DNA of 64,000 bases, from NCBI GenBank assembly GCA_933207985.1, contig OW240921.1, positions 103,842,297-103,906,296 of the forward strand, written 5' to 3'. This document shows, in pieces, positions 31,193-42,334 of this stretch; the stretch's first letter is position 1; each line of letters begins with the position of its first letter. This DNA is from Pelobates cultripes (taxonomy: Eukaryota; Chordata; Amphibia; Anura; Pelobatidae). The notes under the pieces are model-generated. The model was not told the DNA's origin. It saw nothing but the letters and a program-made list of their open reading frames with translations, and ran no database searches. The translations under genes and the position numbers were made by a program.

Positions 31193-32376
31193 CACTAAAC
31201 AAAATTATAAACACAACACTTTTGTTTTTGCCCCCATTTTTCCAAGACTTTTTCTATGTACACAAAAGACCTATTTCTCTCAAATATTGTTCACAAATCT
31301 GTCCAAATATATGTTGGTGAGCACTTCTCCTCTGCTGACATAATCCATCCACCTCACAGGTGTGGCATATCAAGATGCTGATTAGACAGCCTTATTATTG
31401 CAAAAGTGTGCCTTAGACTGGCCACAATATAAAAGGCCACTCTAAAATGTGCAGTTTTACTTCATTGGAGGAGTCCGGGGGGTCCGAAAACCAGTCAGTA
31501 TCTGGTGTGACTAGCATTTGCCTCACGCAGTGCAACACATCTCCTTCACATAGAGTTGATCAGGTTGTTGTTTGTAGCCTGTGGAATGTTGGCCCACTCC
31601 TCTACAATGGCTGTGTGAAGTTGCTGGATATTGGCAGGACCTGGAACACGCTGTCGTATATGCCGATCCAGAGCATCCCAAACATGTTTAATGGGTGACA
31701 TGTCCGGTGAACTGGGATGTTTTTAGCTTCCAGAAATTGTGTACAGATCCTTGCAACATGGGGCTGTGCATTATCATGCTGCAACATGAGGTGATGGTCT
31801 TTGATGAATGGCACAACAATGGGCTTCAGGATCTCTTCACGGTATCTCATGCAGATGAGCTTCCCTGAGACGGTTTCTGACAGTTTGTGCAGAAATTCTT
31901 TGGTTATGCAAACCGACGATCTTGGAGGTGAAGATGCTGGATGTAGAGGTCCTGGGCTGGTGTGGCTACGCGTGGTCTGTGGTTGTGAGGCTGGTTGGAT
32001 GTACTGCCAAATTATCTGAAATGCCTTTGGAGGCGGCTTGTAGTAGAGAAATGAACATTCAATTCATGGGCAACCACTCTGGTGGACATTCCTGCAGTCA
32101 GCATGCCAACTGCATGCATCCTCAAAACATCTGTGGCATTGTGTTGTGTGATAAAACTGCAGATTTTAGAGTGGCCTTTTATTGTGGTCAGCCTAAGGCA
32201 TACCTTTGCAATAATCATGCTGTCTAATCTACTAACACAGATTTAGACAGATTTGTAAACAATATTTGAGAGAAATAGGCCTTTTGTGTACATAGAAAAA
32301 GTCTTAGATCTTTGAGTTCAGGTCATGAAAAATGGGGGCAAAAACAAAAGTATTGCATTTATAATTTTGTTCAGTG
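31193..32376 (-). mobile_element. Tc1-like element, internally deleted, long TIRs
   Basis: The outer ends are CACTAAACAAAATTATAAA (left) and the complement of CACTGAACAAAATTATAAA (right, ending CAGTG at 32376 and followed by TA). The inverted repeats extend for well over 100 bp, through ACTTTTGTTTTTGCCCCCAT and GACTTTTTCTATGTACACAA. The left arm has lost about 20 bp present in the right arm. Transposase remnants lie on the minus strand. The left TA is changed to TT. An active relative could mobilise it only if both ends still bind transposase. Confidence 0.92.
31602..32218 (-). pseudogene. Tc1-like transposase remnant
   Basis: Minus-strand pieces: residues with 'GMLTAGMSTRVVAHELNVHF' and STTSRLQRHFR (32012-32218) form the paired-like, helix-turn-helix DNA-binding start. 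31602-31850 (RYREEILKPIVVPF..., then QHDNAQPHVA) is the C-terminal catalytic part with the second aspartate. The stretch between them, which should hold the first catalytic aspartate, is largely deleted. The region where the final acidic residue should sit reads 'HPLNMFGMLW' and lacks it. It is dead; the whole pseudogene is about half the normal 340-residue length. Confidence 0.85.
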
Positions 32377-32381
32377 TACAT

Positions 32382-32413
32382 ATATACACACACACACACT
32401 CTCTCACTCACAT
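32382..32413. repeat. Short CA/CT microsatellite beside the Tc1 element
   Basis: ATATACACACACACACAC then CTCTCTCACTCAC. It is the right-hand continuation of the simple repeat into which the Tc1 element inserted. Confidence 0.8.
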
Positions 32414-32469
32414 ACTGGTCAAAATGTATACTTTTATAGTTATTACAGGTGGGTAACTATGAAAGACTG

Positions 32470-32731
32470 TTGGGAGTTAGGGGCTAGCTCTCCAGCCCAG
32501 CCCACTCCTGTGTCTCACATGGCTTCTTTCTCTTTGGGAAGAAGTAAGAGGCCCTCGCTTTGTCTCAGGCAATCGATAAGAAGGGTGCCCAGTTGCACTG
32601 TTAAAGGGCCAAAGCACTTTAAAAGCACTGACACATGTCCATCAAATGTACCTTAGAGCATGGCTCGCCTGATGGGCCCCCTTATTCTGCAGGCCCACGT
32701 GCAGCTGCACCGGTGGTAGTTCTGTCACTGT
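32470..32731. mobile_element. hAT-like MITE end (copy 2)
   Basis: Bases 32690-32731 match 703-765 and end in GTTCTGTCACTG, i.e. CAGTGACAGAAC on the minus strand, a typical hAT terminus. The left part (GGAGTTAGGGGCTAGC...) is assigned only by adjacency. No TSD was confirmed. Confidence 0.4.
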
Positions 32732-33066
32732 TTAGATATGTAGTTAGACAGACAGACTGATGTAAGTAGGGACAGATAGATATCTGTCTATCTCAATTCC
32801 TTCAAGAACAATTGTCAAAACTATTTTTAAAATATGAATCCTTTCATCAAGTATTGAAAAGAAATAGATGTGTTTCAATAAAAAAAAAAAAAAAAATAAT
32901 AATTCCTGCCTTTAAAAAAATGACAGGTTCCTTCAGCTATGTTTATGAACCTTGGAACAGAGTGTTTAAATGTGACACTTAGTATGATGATGTCACTGCA
33001 ATGAGTGAAGCCAGGAAGACAATAGAGACCCAAGGTGCATGTATATGGCTGAAGGATCCTGTCATA

Positions 33067-33219
33067 TACTAAAGTAGGGCTGTCCAGCCTGCGGCCCTCC
33101 AGATGTTGCTGAACTACAACTCCCATGATTATTTCAATGAAACAGATAGACAGGGAATCACGGGAGTTGTAGTTCCACAACATCTGGGGGGCCGCAGGTT
33201 GGACAGTCCTGTACTAAAG
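33067..33219. mobile_element. hAT MITE with perfect 8-bp TSD
   Basis: The element at 33075-33211 (137 bp) is flanked by TACTAAAG on both sides (33067-33074 and 33212-33219). Ends: TAGGGCTGTCCAGCCTGCGG and the complement of CAGGACTGTCCAACCTGCGG. The palindrome continues through 'ccagatgttgctgaactaca'. A short unrelated core (ATTTCAATGAAACAGATAG) sits in the middle. No coding capacity. Confidence 0.95.
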
Positions 33220-33470
33220 GTAGTGATGTGTATTTTGCATTTTTTATTTTTACTTGATTTAAAAACATCTATTTCCTTTCAATACTTAATGAAAGGATTA
33301 CTATTTAAAACAATTTTTTTTGACAGTTACCCTTTAAGGAACAGAAATAGATTTTTTTTACCTTTACATTATTTAACAAAGAGTATATTGTCTTTCAAAA
33401 TTTGATGAAAGGATCACTATATTAAAAAATTGAGGTGACCGTTTAAGACTAATTAAGCCTAATTTGAATT
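33220..33470. other. Unassigned AT-rich stretch
   Basis: Contains two related segments (TTTCAATACTTAATGAAAGGAT near 33278 and TTTCAAAATTTGATGAAAGGAT near 33394), and 32840-32870 carries the complement (ATCCTTTCATCAAG). This suggests part of a small palindromic repeat around 32810-33430 into which the hAT MITE inserted. Confidence 0.4.
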
Positions 33471-34162
33471 ACCGTGTATACTAGAGTATAAGTCAACCCG
33501 AATATAAATCGAGACCCCTAATTTTACCCCAAAAAACTGGGAAAACCTATTAACTCGAGTATAAGACTAGGGTGGGAAATGCAGCAGCTACTGGTAAATT
33601 TCTAAATAAAATTAGATCCCCCCAAAAATACATTAATTGAATATCTATTTTGTGTGTATAGTGAATGCAGGGTGTGTGTGTATATAATGCAGTGTGTGTA
33701 GTGTGTGTATGAATGCAGTTTGTGTGTGTATGAATGCAGTGTGTGTGTATGAGTGCAGTGTGTGTGTGTATGAATGCAGTGTGTGTGTGTGTATATGATA
33801 CAGAGTGTGTTTGTGTATGTGATGCAGAGTGTGTAGCCCCTGTCAGCTCCCTTCTCCTCTGTTCCGGTCAGCTCCAGTGTAAGTCTCGCGGTCTGACGCC
33901 GCTGCTCTCACAAGACTTACAGTGGAGCTGACCGGAATGCAGGAGAAGAGAGCTGACAGGAGCTGCAGGAAAGGTACGTAACAGCTAGCTGCCAGCCCCC
34001 AACAGGACCGCCGGGCTTGTAATGAGCCCGGCCGTCCTGGTCTGTATTATGGCAATGTAAATTGCCATAATACAGACATTGCCTAGAGTATAAGACAAGT
34101 GGGGGGTTTTCAGCACAAAAAATGTGCGGAAAAACTCATCTTATACTCGAGTATATACAGTA
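33471..34162. mobile_element. Non-autonomous DNA transposon with 22-bp TIR and internal (TG)n
   Basis: Left end ACCGTGTATACTAGAGTATA and right end, read in complement, ACTGTATATACTCGAGTATA are clear inverted repeats, both followed by AG. AATT (or TA) lies outside each end, so the TSD is ambiguous. The interior has a (TG)n-rich block (33650-33835), an inverted pair around 33865-33945 (CCGGTCAGCTCCA...TGGAGCTGACCGG) and a perfect hairpin around 34041-34075 (CTGTATTATGGCAAT and complement). No transposase. Confidence 0.85.
33650..33835. repeat. (TG)n-rich minisatellite within the transposon
   Basis: Repeated ATGCAGTGTGTGTGTGTATG-like units of about 20-28 bp, inside the TIR element above. Confidence 0.85.
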
Positions 34163-34439
34163 ATTTACACTAAGCACTAGTCACCCCTCTTCCAGTCACC
34201 ATGGTTCCTTCTAACTGTATAGCATGCTTATCCAACTGTTTGACATCACACTGAATGATCTCCTCATTCACTTTACATATTGCAAGTGACTGCAATTATC
34301 ATTTTAATTCTCTCTGGCTATCACCTCCTAATCCCCCCTGTAATCTCTTGTCTCAAATCACCATTTTAACATTTATATTGTCATCTCCCAAATAATCTAG
34401 CAAAGTACACTGTATAAAAGAGCTTAAATGGCTAGATTT

Positions 34440-34543
34440 CAGATGATGGTCTGAGCCCTCATTTCTTTTTGTATCAGTCTATTTTTCACCGCTTGTACAG
34501 TGTTGCAAAATGTGCTTTATAAATGCCAGTAATAATAATAATT
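34440..34543 (+). mobile_element. L2-like LINE 3' end
   Basis: Plus-strand 'tgagccctcatttcttttt', then TTGTACAGTGTTGCAAAATG and TGCTTTATAAATGCCAG followed by AATAATAATAATTA. It is the plus-strand counterpart of the L2-type tails at 15014 and 20437. Confidence 0.65.
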
Positions 34544-35286
34544 ACAGTCACAGTCACAATCAAGCATATGCTTGTCAAAATAAATTTGTAATTTTGCATT
34601 TGAAAAATATCTTTTTAGACTTTTAAAATAGACATATGACTATTTATGCTTGCTCTGTTTTTAATTTCAGGATTGATATAATATGATTTCTAGATACAAA
34701 AAACTCTTTGTGCCAATTGCCTAGTGAAGAAATGTAATTGAATAATTTTTGCATCTTATTTCTTTTTTGTCCATTTATTTTAGTTCTGAGTCATGTTTAT
34801 AACTTGCAGAATTCTTACTTTCGTTCATCTTAACTAGAGTGGCTTGTAATATGCTGGAGGGAAAATAAATTGGATAGATGAGATATAGAGTTAATGAAAT
34901 TTAGCTCCTGTTGGACAAGGACAGTCTTTCTTTACTGCCCAGGTAGCACTGAAGCTGGGTCAAGATGCACTGATCCATTGCAGTTATGAACCTACTATTT
35001 TAAGATAGCCTGCCAGTCTTCTTTATAAGATACTGCTCTTAAAGTTAATTACAACCTAGCCCTCTAGTAGAAGAACTGCGTAACCTTGGGCAAGCTATAT
35101 AATGTATTTTAGGCACCAAAATAGTTATAGTTCGATTGGGCAAGTAATAATTCTTGCTTGCTACATACAAGTAAAATCTATTACAAAAGAAAACTGTGAA
35201 GCTACCTTTAAAGGACAGTATAGGGAAACAAAATGAATGCAGAAAAGTGGTAATTTAGCTGTGTCTTTAATCTGAAGGTTTGTGTG

Positions 35287-35321
<35 letters not shown>
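35287..35321. repeat. (AT)n microsatellite
   Basis: About 17 TA/AT units, preceded by TG-rich sequence. Confidence 0.95.
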
Positions 35322-35324
<3 letters not shown>

Positions 35325-35358
35325 GAATCGTAAGAGGCTTGCATTCACAGTTTTTGAA

Positions 35359-36410
35359 GTAATAAAAATTATCGAGGCGCCCCTCAAAAAACCTCTTAAA
35401 AAAAATCTAAAAATGATACCGCACTCTAAATTCGATGCAAAATCAATGTATATTTAATTAGCAAATTTGCACATTCAATTTATGTGCTTAAATATAAAGA
35501 GGTAAGCCAACCAAACTGTTCTAGCACATATATTCTGCACAATCAAATATAACAACCAAAAACAAGGACTTGTTCATTTTATTTACCCACAGAACTGTTT
35601 TTTTATAATACATTTTAATAGCTGTTATGTTCAGCCTTTTCTTTTAAAAATAAAGTACCTATTAAACACACCTATCTGTGAGCTATCCAGCCATACAGCT
35701 GCTACAACTTTTCCGGTTTCTACATACATCCTTGGGTGAGGATTTTTCCACCTCACGCTCTTCACACCAGAGCAGGACATTGCTCTGGTTAACGCAAGTA
35801 GGATTATTTCCTCCAATTATACCACTGTAGTTTATGTACCATACCATTGGAATTTTTCCTGTGTTCTTAAATTATGTCTCCATATTCTGGAATCAAGCTG
35901 AGAATACTCTCCGCATATATCCATAGACGAAAATTATTCCGTCCAGGCCTGCTAAATAGAGCTGGCGCAGCTCTAAAAAGTGTGAGTTTGCACTTGACTT
36001 ATCCATATTCCTCTTAACTCATTTATTGTACTGCACCATAATGTGTCTTTTATTTTTCATAGATTTATATAGAAGGAATTACCCTTATATTGTATGTATA
36101 TTCTATTTTTTTTCTTTGCGTTGCTCACCTCCTATATTTTTTCTTATCTAAATACAATATATAAAGCAATACACAAATGTTCATATAATTTGTGTATTGC
36201 TTTATAAATTAATTTAGATTAAGTTTTGGACACTGTCTCTCTGTGTTTTTGGTTGCTATATTTGAGGGTGCAGAATATATGCGCTAAAACAGTTTGGTTT
36301 GCTTACCTCTTTATATGTAAGCACCTATTTTGAATGTGCAAATTTGCTAATTAAATATACATTGATTTTGCCTCAAATTTAGAGTGCAGTATCATGATAA
36401 TTTTTACAAT
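35359..36410 (+). mobile_element. Foldback retroelement-like repeat, family II
   Basis: Inverted arms: left about 35359-35564 (e.g. CAAAATCAATGTATATTTAA, then GCAAATTTGCACATTCAA) and right about 36244-36409, its complement, with about 85-90% identity by eye. The centre (35700-36060) contains four hairpins in two pairs that match, with the same spacing, the arms of the element at 48566-49878. No reading frame of note. The left arm carries a small extra piece with a GAGGCGCCCCTC palindrome. Confidence 0.8.
35735..35974 (+). ncRNA. Candidate structured module: two hairpin pairs
   Basis: Hairpin 1 (35735-35752: GGTG...CACC), 14 nt, hairpin 2 (35767-35788: CCAGAGCA...TGCTCTGG), 137 nt, hairpin 3 (35926-35943: GACG...CGTC), 14 nt, hairpin 4 (35958-35974: AGAGCTG...CAGCTCT), then AGTGTGAGT. 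The same four occur at 49348-49596 with spacings 14, 147 and 15. Conservation of stems with sequence change supports structure. Function and class are unknown. Confidence 0.55.
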
Positions 36411-37997
36411 GTGCTTGTTGGTTCTACTGGTTTCAATGTGGATGATTACATGTTTAGTAATGTAGATCACCTTCGAAAATCCTCAATTTGATGTTGTTTT
36501 TATTTTTCAAAGTGCTGGGATTAAAACATTGTGCATGCCTACGCTTGTGTTACTTTTAAAAGTCATGATTTAGAACACTTGCAGTTACTACCACATAACT
36601 TGTTTATTTTTATTTTTTTAGAATCCATTTAAAGTTTTTTTTTATCAAGTTAAACATTTAGGCTGTATTTTTCAATTCTCACCTTACCGTTTTTTTTTAT
36701 GTTGTTGTACTATATAATAAAAATATTGAATAGACATTGATTATAAATCCTTTTTATGGAACAAAATGTCTTTCTGGGGTATAGTCAACAAAGCCCAGTA
36801 TGGTGCATTTTGATTGCAAATCAGAAATACTTTTTTACAGTCAACAAACATATACGTTTCTAAAGTTTATTGACTGTTCAGTTAATATAAAAATATTGAA
36901 CTTAGAAAGTAGATTGCTCTGTGGAAAACTGAACGTAGGACACAGAATATAATAAAAAGAGGTAAAACTATCATAAGTAAGAGTAAAGTCATGTGCTGGA
37001 TAATTGCATGGTTTTCAAGACAGACAAAGATGAAATGATTTAAATGTTTAAGTATATATATATACATACAAAAACATCAAATCTAATTTTGCAATCAGCA
37101 TTTTATTGTCCAGATATCCATGGTAAGGATGTGGAACTCTACGGAACACATAAAAGGACATCTGTTTTCATGGGATATAAAAGGAGGTATACAGGAAGTC
37201 ATTTAGTGAAATCCAGCATTATAATTAAAGGGAAAATAGGGAGAAATAGAGCAAAAATTAGATGTTAAATGTAAAACGCATGACAGGTGCAAAGAAAGTA
37301 AAATCAAATCAAAATGAAAATCAACAAACATACAAAACTAGTAAAAGTACCAATAACTGCTAATACTAATCAATACAAATTTGAGGTGAACATCTAATAA
37401 ACATTAGATGGCAGTTATAGTGGTATTGGCACTTAAAGTATTAATTCACCTGTCAGAGGACTTGGTTAAAATCACCCTAATTTCTTAAAGGTCTTAGGAG
37501 GTGCAGTTTATCTTCTGCCTTTAGATAAATGTTCCCTTTTTTCCTTCCAGACCCATTGTTTATGTCACTTTTTATCTATTGTGTTAAAATTAGCATTCTG
37601 TTTACAAAATAACATGCAAAATAAAGTGAAAGGGTAAATAAAAATAAATCAAATACACATTAGGATCAATAATCAATTAAATGAGCTGCTGACACATCTA
37701 TCACTCCATTTCTGTTTAACAAAATCTCATATACTTGTTAACAACCACTCTAGAAGTTTTAAATAAACAAAATTCTAATAAAAATCATGATGCGTAAATA
37801 AGTCAGTAAACATAAAAATCAGGAGGCCATTATCAAAAAGATTCCAGTGATTCAGCAAATTATCTTCAACATTAGTGCTGAATGCGGAAATCCCTTAATA
37901 AGTAGGCTGCCATTTTTAAATTATATCACATTCAGCAAAATGAGGGCATCTTTAAACAATCTGAAAAAGGCATGCATATATTATTTGTTTCACTTTA
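36411..37997. other. Gene-free AT-rich stretch
   Basis: About 1.6 kb without recognisable genes or repeats. Frames of 60-74 codons (e.g. 37044-37268) are unsupported by motifs. Confidence 0.45.
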
Positions 37998-38350
37998 TTA
38001 AAGGAACACACCTTCAACCATACCTTTAACCATAACGTCAATGGTTTGAAGGTTTTAGGGAGCCAGGAAGTCGGTTGTTCCTCTAGGGATTCAACATCCA
38101 TGAACGATTTAACCTCAAAGTCTTCTCTCCAGCTCCATTTAATGCTACCCTGTCCTTTTGCTGCTCTCAAACATTTAAAACAGGAAGGCTAGGACTGCCA
38201 CGGATATGCTAAGCCAATCAGTAGCTTCTCATTAATAAAATAGGTTTGAGAAAAATATGTAAATTTTTCAGGCCATCTTGTGAATGAGATACAAATTGAC
38301 TCAGTCAATCAGTTGCTCTCCGTACTGTGGCTGTCCAAATGTTTGAAGAA
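37998..38350. mobile_element. TTAAAGGAACAC-type MITE fragment
   Basis: Starts TTAAAGGAACACACC at 37998 and has a subterminal imperfect hairpin (ACCTTCAACCAT ... ATGGTTTGAAGGT, 38010-38053), as in the other TTAA MITEs. The right end is not identified; the limit given is approximate. Confidence 0.5.
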
Positions 38351-39195
38351 TCTGAGAGGAGTGGAAGGACAGTGGCAGAGCTAGACGTTATGGTGTCCAG
38401 ATGTTCCCATTTAAATCCATTAAAAAACACAAATTTAAAAACTCTTATACTTTGGCATGGTGATGCTAATTTAATTTTTTAATTTAAAATAAACACACAA
38501 TTTTAAGATACATTACTGTGGGCAATTTAAGTAAGATTGTCCTCGGTCAAAGTAATCTAGTCTATCATCCTGGCAGAATATTGCTGTACCCCAGAACAAT
38601 GTTATTCAATATATGTTATATGGTATTCAATATATGTTTTATGCACTGGTGGTGTGGCAGGTTTATGCAATTTATGATCATATCCTGAAATTAAACCCTC
38701 GTTCTAATTGCCTAGGTTTGGTGTTTTTACAATCACTGTCTCCATTGACATGTAAAAGGCATCTTTTGACTTAAATTCTGTGTTCTGCTACATCACTATA
38801 GTATTTATGACTGACAGTGTGACAATCTCTTGGCAAGTCAAATTAATTCATTTTCCTTTTATCCCAGTCAAAATGCATGTTAAACTTTCATATGAGCCTT
38901 TTTATTATATTTGCATCTTAATTCACTGTATGCTTGATATCTTCTACTGCTGCTTTGTGGCAGCCTTCTGTAGTGCAGACTCTAGACCCACCACCTCCCC
39001 ATCAGTGCATTTTCAACATCGAAGTGATAGGGTTGAAGGGCCCATAGATAGCATCAGAGAACGTGACTGTCCAATGATCACAAGGTTTTAAAAAACAGAC
39101 TGAGCCTGGAGATCCTTGATCAGTTATTGGAGTTGTATGACTGTCACAAAGAATTACTGAATATGGACAAAAATATGCTGAGAGATTTAAAGAAA
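38351..39195. other. Gene-free stretch
   Basis: No gene or repeat family was recognised. A 103-codon frame at 38780-39091 has no motif. The pair AACCTTGTGATCATTGGAC and related text near 39073 may belong to an unrecognised palindromic repeat. Confidence 0.4.
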
Positions 39196-39445
39196 TGCTT
39201 TGGTTAAATAACAACTTCATTTAAATGAGGTCGTTATGGTGCCAGGAGGACACTGGGTTCTTTTTACCTTAACCCCAAAGGCTGCCTCCAGTGCCGGTTC
39301 TGTAGATTCCAAAGCAGCATTCAGCTTCTGAAATTTTCAGGTTTCAGGAAGCACATAGCGCTGCCGGGCAGGGGTGCCGCTGATTGGGTGAAGTGGTCGG
39401 CTGTTGCTCTAAGCCAATTAGCAGTACTCCTTTCATAAAAAAGGT
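39196..39445. mobile_element. Palindrome-led MITE fragment
   Basis: Begins with AACAACTTCATTTAAATGAGGTCGTT, an imperfect palindrome centred on ATTTAAAT (39208-39233), followed by ATGGTGCCAGGAGGACACT. A leading hairpin followed by GGTGCCAGG is the same architecture as in the GTGCCAGGAAAAC ends of the TTAA MITEs. The right end is unclear. Confidence 0.45.
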
Positions 39446-39827
39446 ATGTATCTTGATGTAGCAGACACTTCTGTTTCTGAAGTATGGTTAGCACATAACG
39501 CATACATCAACAGTGTATTTGTTAAATGCTGTTATGTTATTATAATAACAAATTGTAGAAACTTAATAGAAATTATAGATGGTGTAGTCTCATTCAAAGC
39601 AAAAAAGAAATGGGGAAAATATTTAAGTACTATATTTGAAAGAAAATAATTAGTTTTATCATTAAGGTATATCAACAAAACCATCCATTGCTTAAACATA
39701 ACTGAGTTGCATATTAAGATCATGCACAGATAGTATAAGGTCCCTTCGGTTCTGGTTATATGTCATGTTTATGTATCTATGTATGTGTGTTTGCAATATT
39801 ATATGTAATAACTAAATCTAAAGAATA

Positions 39828-39854
<27 letters not shown>
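39828..39854. repeat. (AT)n microsatellite
   Basis: About 13 TA units. Confidence 0.95.
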
Positions 39855-39858
<4 letters not shown>

Positions 39859-39939
39859 CACTGTTATGCGGTAAAATGGAGTGCTTAGACAATTAAAGAG
39901 GAAGGGCAGCCAGGGGTCAGACAACACCATGAGGATCTT

Positions 39940-40377
39940 CAATATGCTAGACTACATGAACTTGAGCAAAGTTGAAGGACTTTTGTTGTTGCGGGTGTTC
40001 ATATACACAATATTGAACATAAAATCTTCTTATTTGTGAATGACATCCTCCTAACACTGTCAAACACAAGGATTCCAATGCCTAACCTGTTACCGTACTC
40101 AGGTCCTATGGAGCTCTATCCTATTATAAGCTCAATACCAATAAAATGCAGGCATTACTAATAGGCCTCAAAGCCAATCTCATGCATTCCTTGGCCATTC
40201 ATTTACTTTGATTGAAGGGTGGACCATCTTACCTACCTGGGAGTTACATTCTCTAAGTCCATATCTATTATTTACACATTTAACAACCTTCTCCTCTTGC
40301 ATCAAATTCAACTAAAAATGTTCTGAAAAGAGGTATTCTTGTCCTGGGCGGGACGGGTGGACACAATCAAAATAATG
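39940..40377 (+). pseudogene. L1/Tx1-type LINE RT fragment
   Basis: Plus-strand translation in shifting frames gives HKIFLFVNDILLTLSNTRIPMPNLL (40015-40090), the catalytic block with one catalytic aspartate position changed to N (FVND, 40033-40044). Further on come 'DHLTYLGVTFSKS' and 'FLSWAGRVDTIKIMVV' (to about 40380). The order and spacing match the Tx1 RT fragment at 9940-10435 (YVDD ... PLLWLG). Frameshifts and stops are frequent. It ends where the hAT-like block begins. Confidence 0.7.
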
Positions 40378-41772
40378 GTTGTCATGGGCCTCACGGTCCT
40401 CTGGGGCCTGTACTGCTTGGAGAGTCCTGGGCCCCACATGCACATATATATAACGATGATTAGTATATATGTATGTGCATATTTGGGCCTCTGGCTACCT
40501 GTACACTGCAGGGGGGCCCAGCACAGTCCATCCTCACTTCCCAGCTGCTCTTCTCAAAGTCTTGCGAGCCACGTGGAGCATTGCCATGGTAACCCATGGC
40601 AACACTCTGATGACTGCAGCACTTGCAAGACTTAGAGCAGAGCAGCTGGGAAGTGAGGATGGACTGTGCTGGGCTCCCCTGCAGTGTACAGATAGCCGGG
40701 GGCCCACAGCATGCCACCAAACCACCAGGGAACGTGAACTCCCCTCTACCTGGCAACAGGTAAGATGCAAGGAGGGGGCAATGAAATAAAATGTATAACA
40801 ATTAATGGGAAAATAAATGCTACCCCCCTCCCACAGTATGCACTTTCACTACATCCTTACACTCACACTCAACATTAACTAAACACACACTACATCCTTA
40901 CACAGACACACTACATTAACTAAACACACAGTATACCCTTACACACACACTCTGCATTAACTAAACACACACTACATCTTTACACACACACTCTATCTTA
41001 ACTAAACACACACTACATCCTTACACACACTTCATCCTTATACACACTCTGTGTTAACTAAAAACACGCTACATCCTTACACATACACACACACACACAC
41101 ATTCTGCAGTCACTAAACCACACAATATCCTTACACAAATACACACACTACATCCACTACACAAATACACACTCTGCAATCACTATCCACTACACAAACA
41201 CACACTCAGCAATCATTATACACACACTACATCCACTACACAAAAACACACTCTGCAATCACTATACACATACTACATCCTTGTGCAATCATACACTCTG
41301 CATTCACTAAACACACACTACATCCTTACACAAACTCTGCATTCACTATACACACACACTACATCCTTGCACAAACACACACTGTGCAATCATTATACAC
41401 ACACTACAGCCTTACACAAACACACATTCTGCAGTCACTAAACCATACAACACCCTTACAAACACACACTCTGCATTCATACACACACTGCATCCACTAC
41501 ACAAGCCCACACTCTGCATCTAATACATATAAAAACTACATGCGTTAAAAAACGTACAATCTGCATCCACTATACAATCTGCCTCCATGACACACACACA
41601 CACCTCATCCACTTTACATATTCTAGATCCACTATTCAGACACCACATTCAGCACACTTCATCCTTCTGGATAGACTCTGGGGCAGGCCCTGTGCGTGGA
41701 CCTGGGGGCGGGCCCCAAGGGCTCAGAACTTGAGCTGTATCAGGGGCCCCAAAATTACTGATGGCAGCCCTG
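40378..41772. mobile_element. hAT-like non-autonomous element with CA-rich minisatellite
   Basis: The right terminus, in complement, reads CAGGGCTGCCATCAGTAATT (41753-41772), a typical hAT-like end. Near the left side lies a large inverted pair: about 40498-40560 (GTACACTGCAGGGGGGCCCA, GTCCATCCTCACTTCCCAGC) and about 40640-40690, its complement. The middle is a minisatellite. The left terminus could not be identified, so the left border is approximate. Confidence 0.55.
40845..41680. repeat. CA-rich minisatellite
   Basis: About 20 irregular units of roughly 36-45 bp: 'actaaacacacactacatcc' followed by TTACACACACACTCTGCA. Units diverge gradually along the array. Confidence 0.9.
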
Positions 41773-42330
41773 CTGGTAATTACTTATTCCCAAAGATTTA
41801 AAGCTGCTATTACAGCAAAAAGTAACTCAACAATATTAATATGAGAGGTTTGACATTGTAGCTTGCAAATAATCCCAGAAGTGTGCTCAGTGTAGTCAAT
41901 TGACCGTCTTCATCCTTCTTGAGTGCTAAATTAGAGCCACTCATTTGACCTACAAAATTGGCTGTAGATTATGACAGGGTAGATGGGCTGCTATTTGTAT
42001 TATCTTTAGAGAAATTTAGAGGGACATAATTGAGCTCAGTGTTTCTCTGCAGTGTAAAAAGCAGCTTAAAAAAGGTAAGTAGGACATTTTTGTACCGATT
42101 TACCATGCAAATAGAAGTTGTATTGAGTATTCCTAATGGGGGAAGTGATCAGTAGAACAAATGATTATTTAGTAGGGTTAAATTAGCTCTGACATTGAAG
42201 ATGAAAAGGTAGACTGTGCACCATGTGTCGCACTATAGCTACAATATGAAACTGTTGAAATATTAAATGTAATTTAGAAGAAAATGTCACTTTGCAGAAC
42301 TTATAATATTATGTTTGATAAGAGAAAAAA
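41773..42330. other. Unassigned stretch
   Basis: No gene or repeat family was recognised. Confidence 0.4.
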
Positions 42331-42334
42331 AAAT

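Noticed and set aside
30770..31214. Cys/Val-rich frames of 89-141 codons
   Set aside because: Translations of the CA/GATA simple repeat in three frames of the minus strand.
34495..34543. tRNA-derived SINE
   Set aside because: No A or B box was seen upstream; the GCTTTATAAAT plus AAT-repeat tail fits an L2-type LINE 3' end.
35287..35321. TATA box in (AT)n
   Set aside because: One of several AT microsatellites, with no nearby gene or initiator.
40339..40801. Frames of 78-113 codons on both strands
   Set aside because: They translate the large inverted repeat of the hAT-like element; the mirrored arms give near-duplicate frames.
40845..41680. CRISPR-like array of direct repeats
   Set aside because: Units are CA-rich, diverge gradually and have no unique spacers. 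It is a eukaryotic minisatellite.
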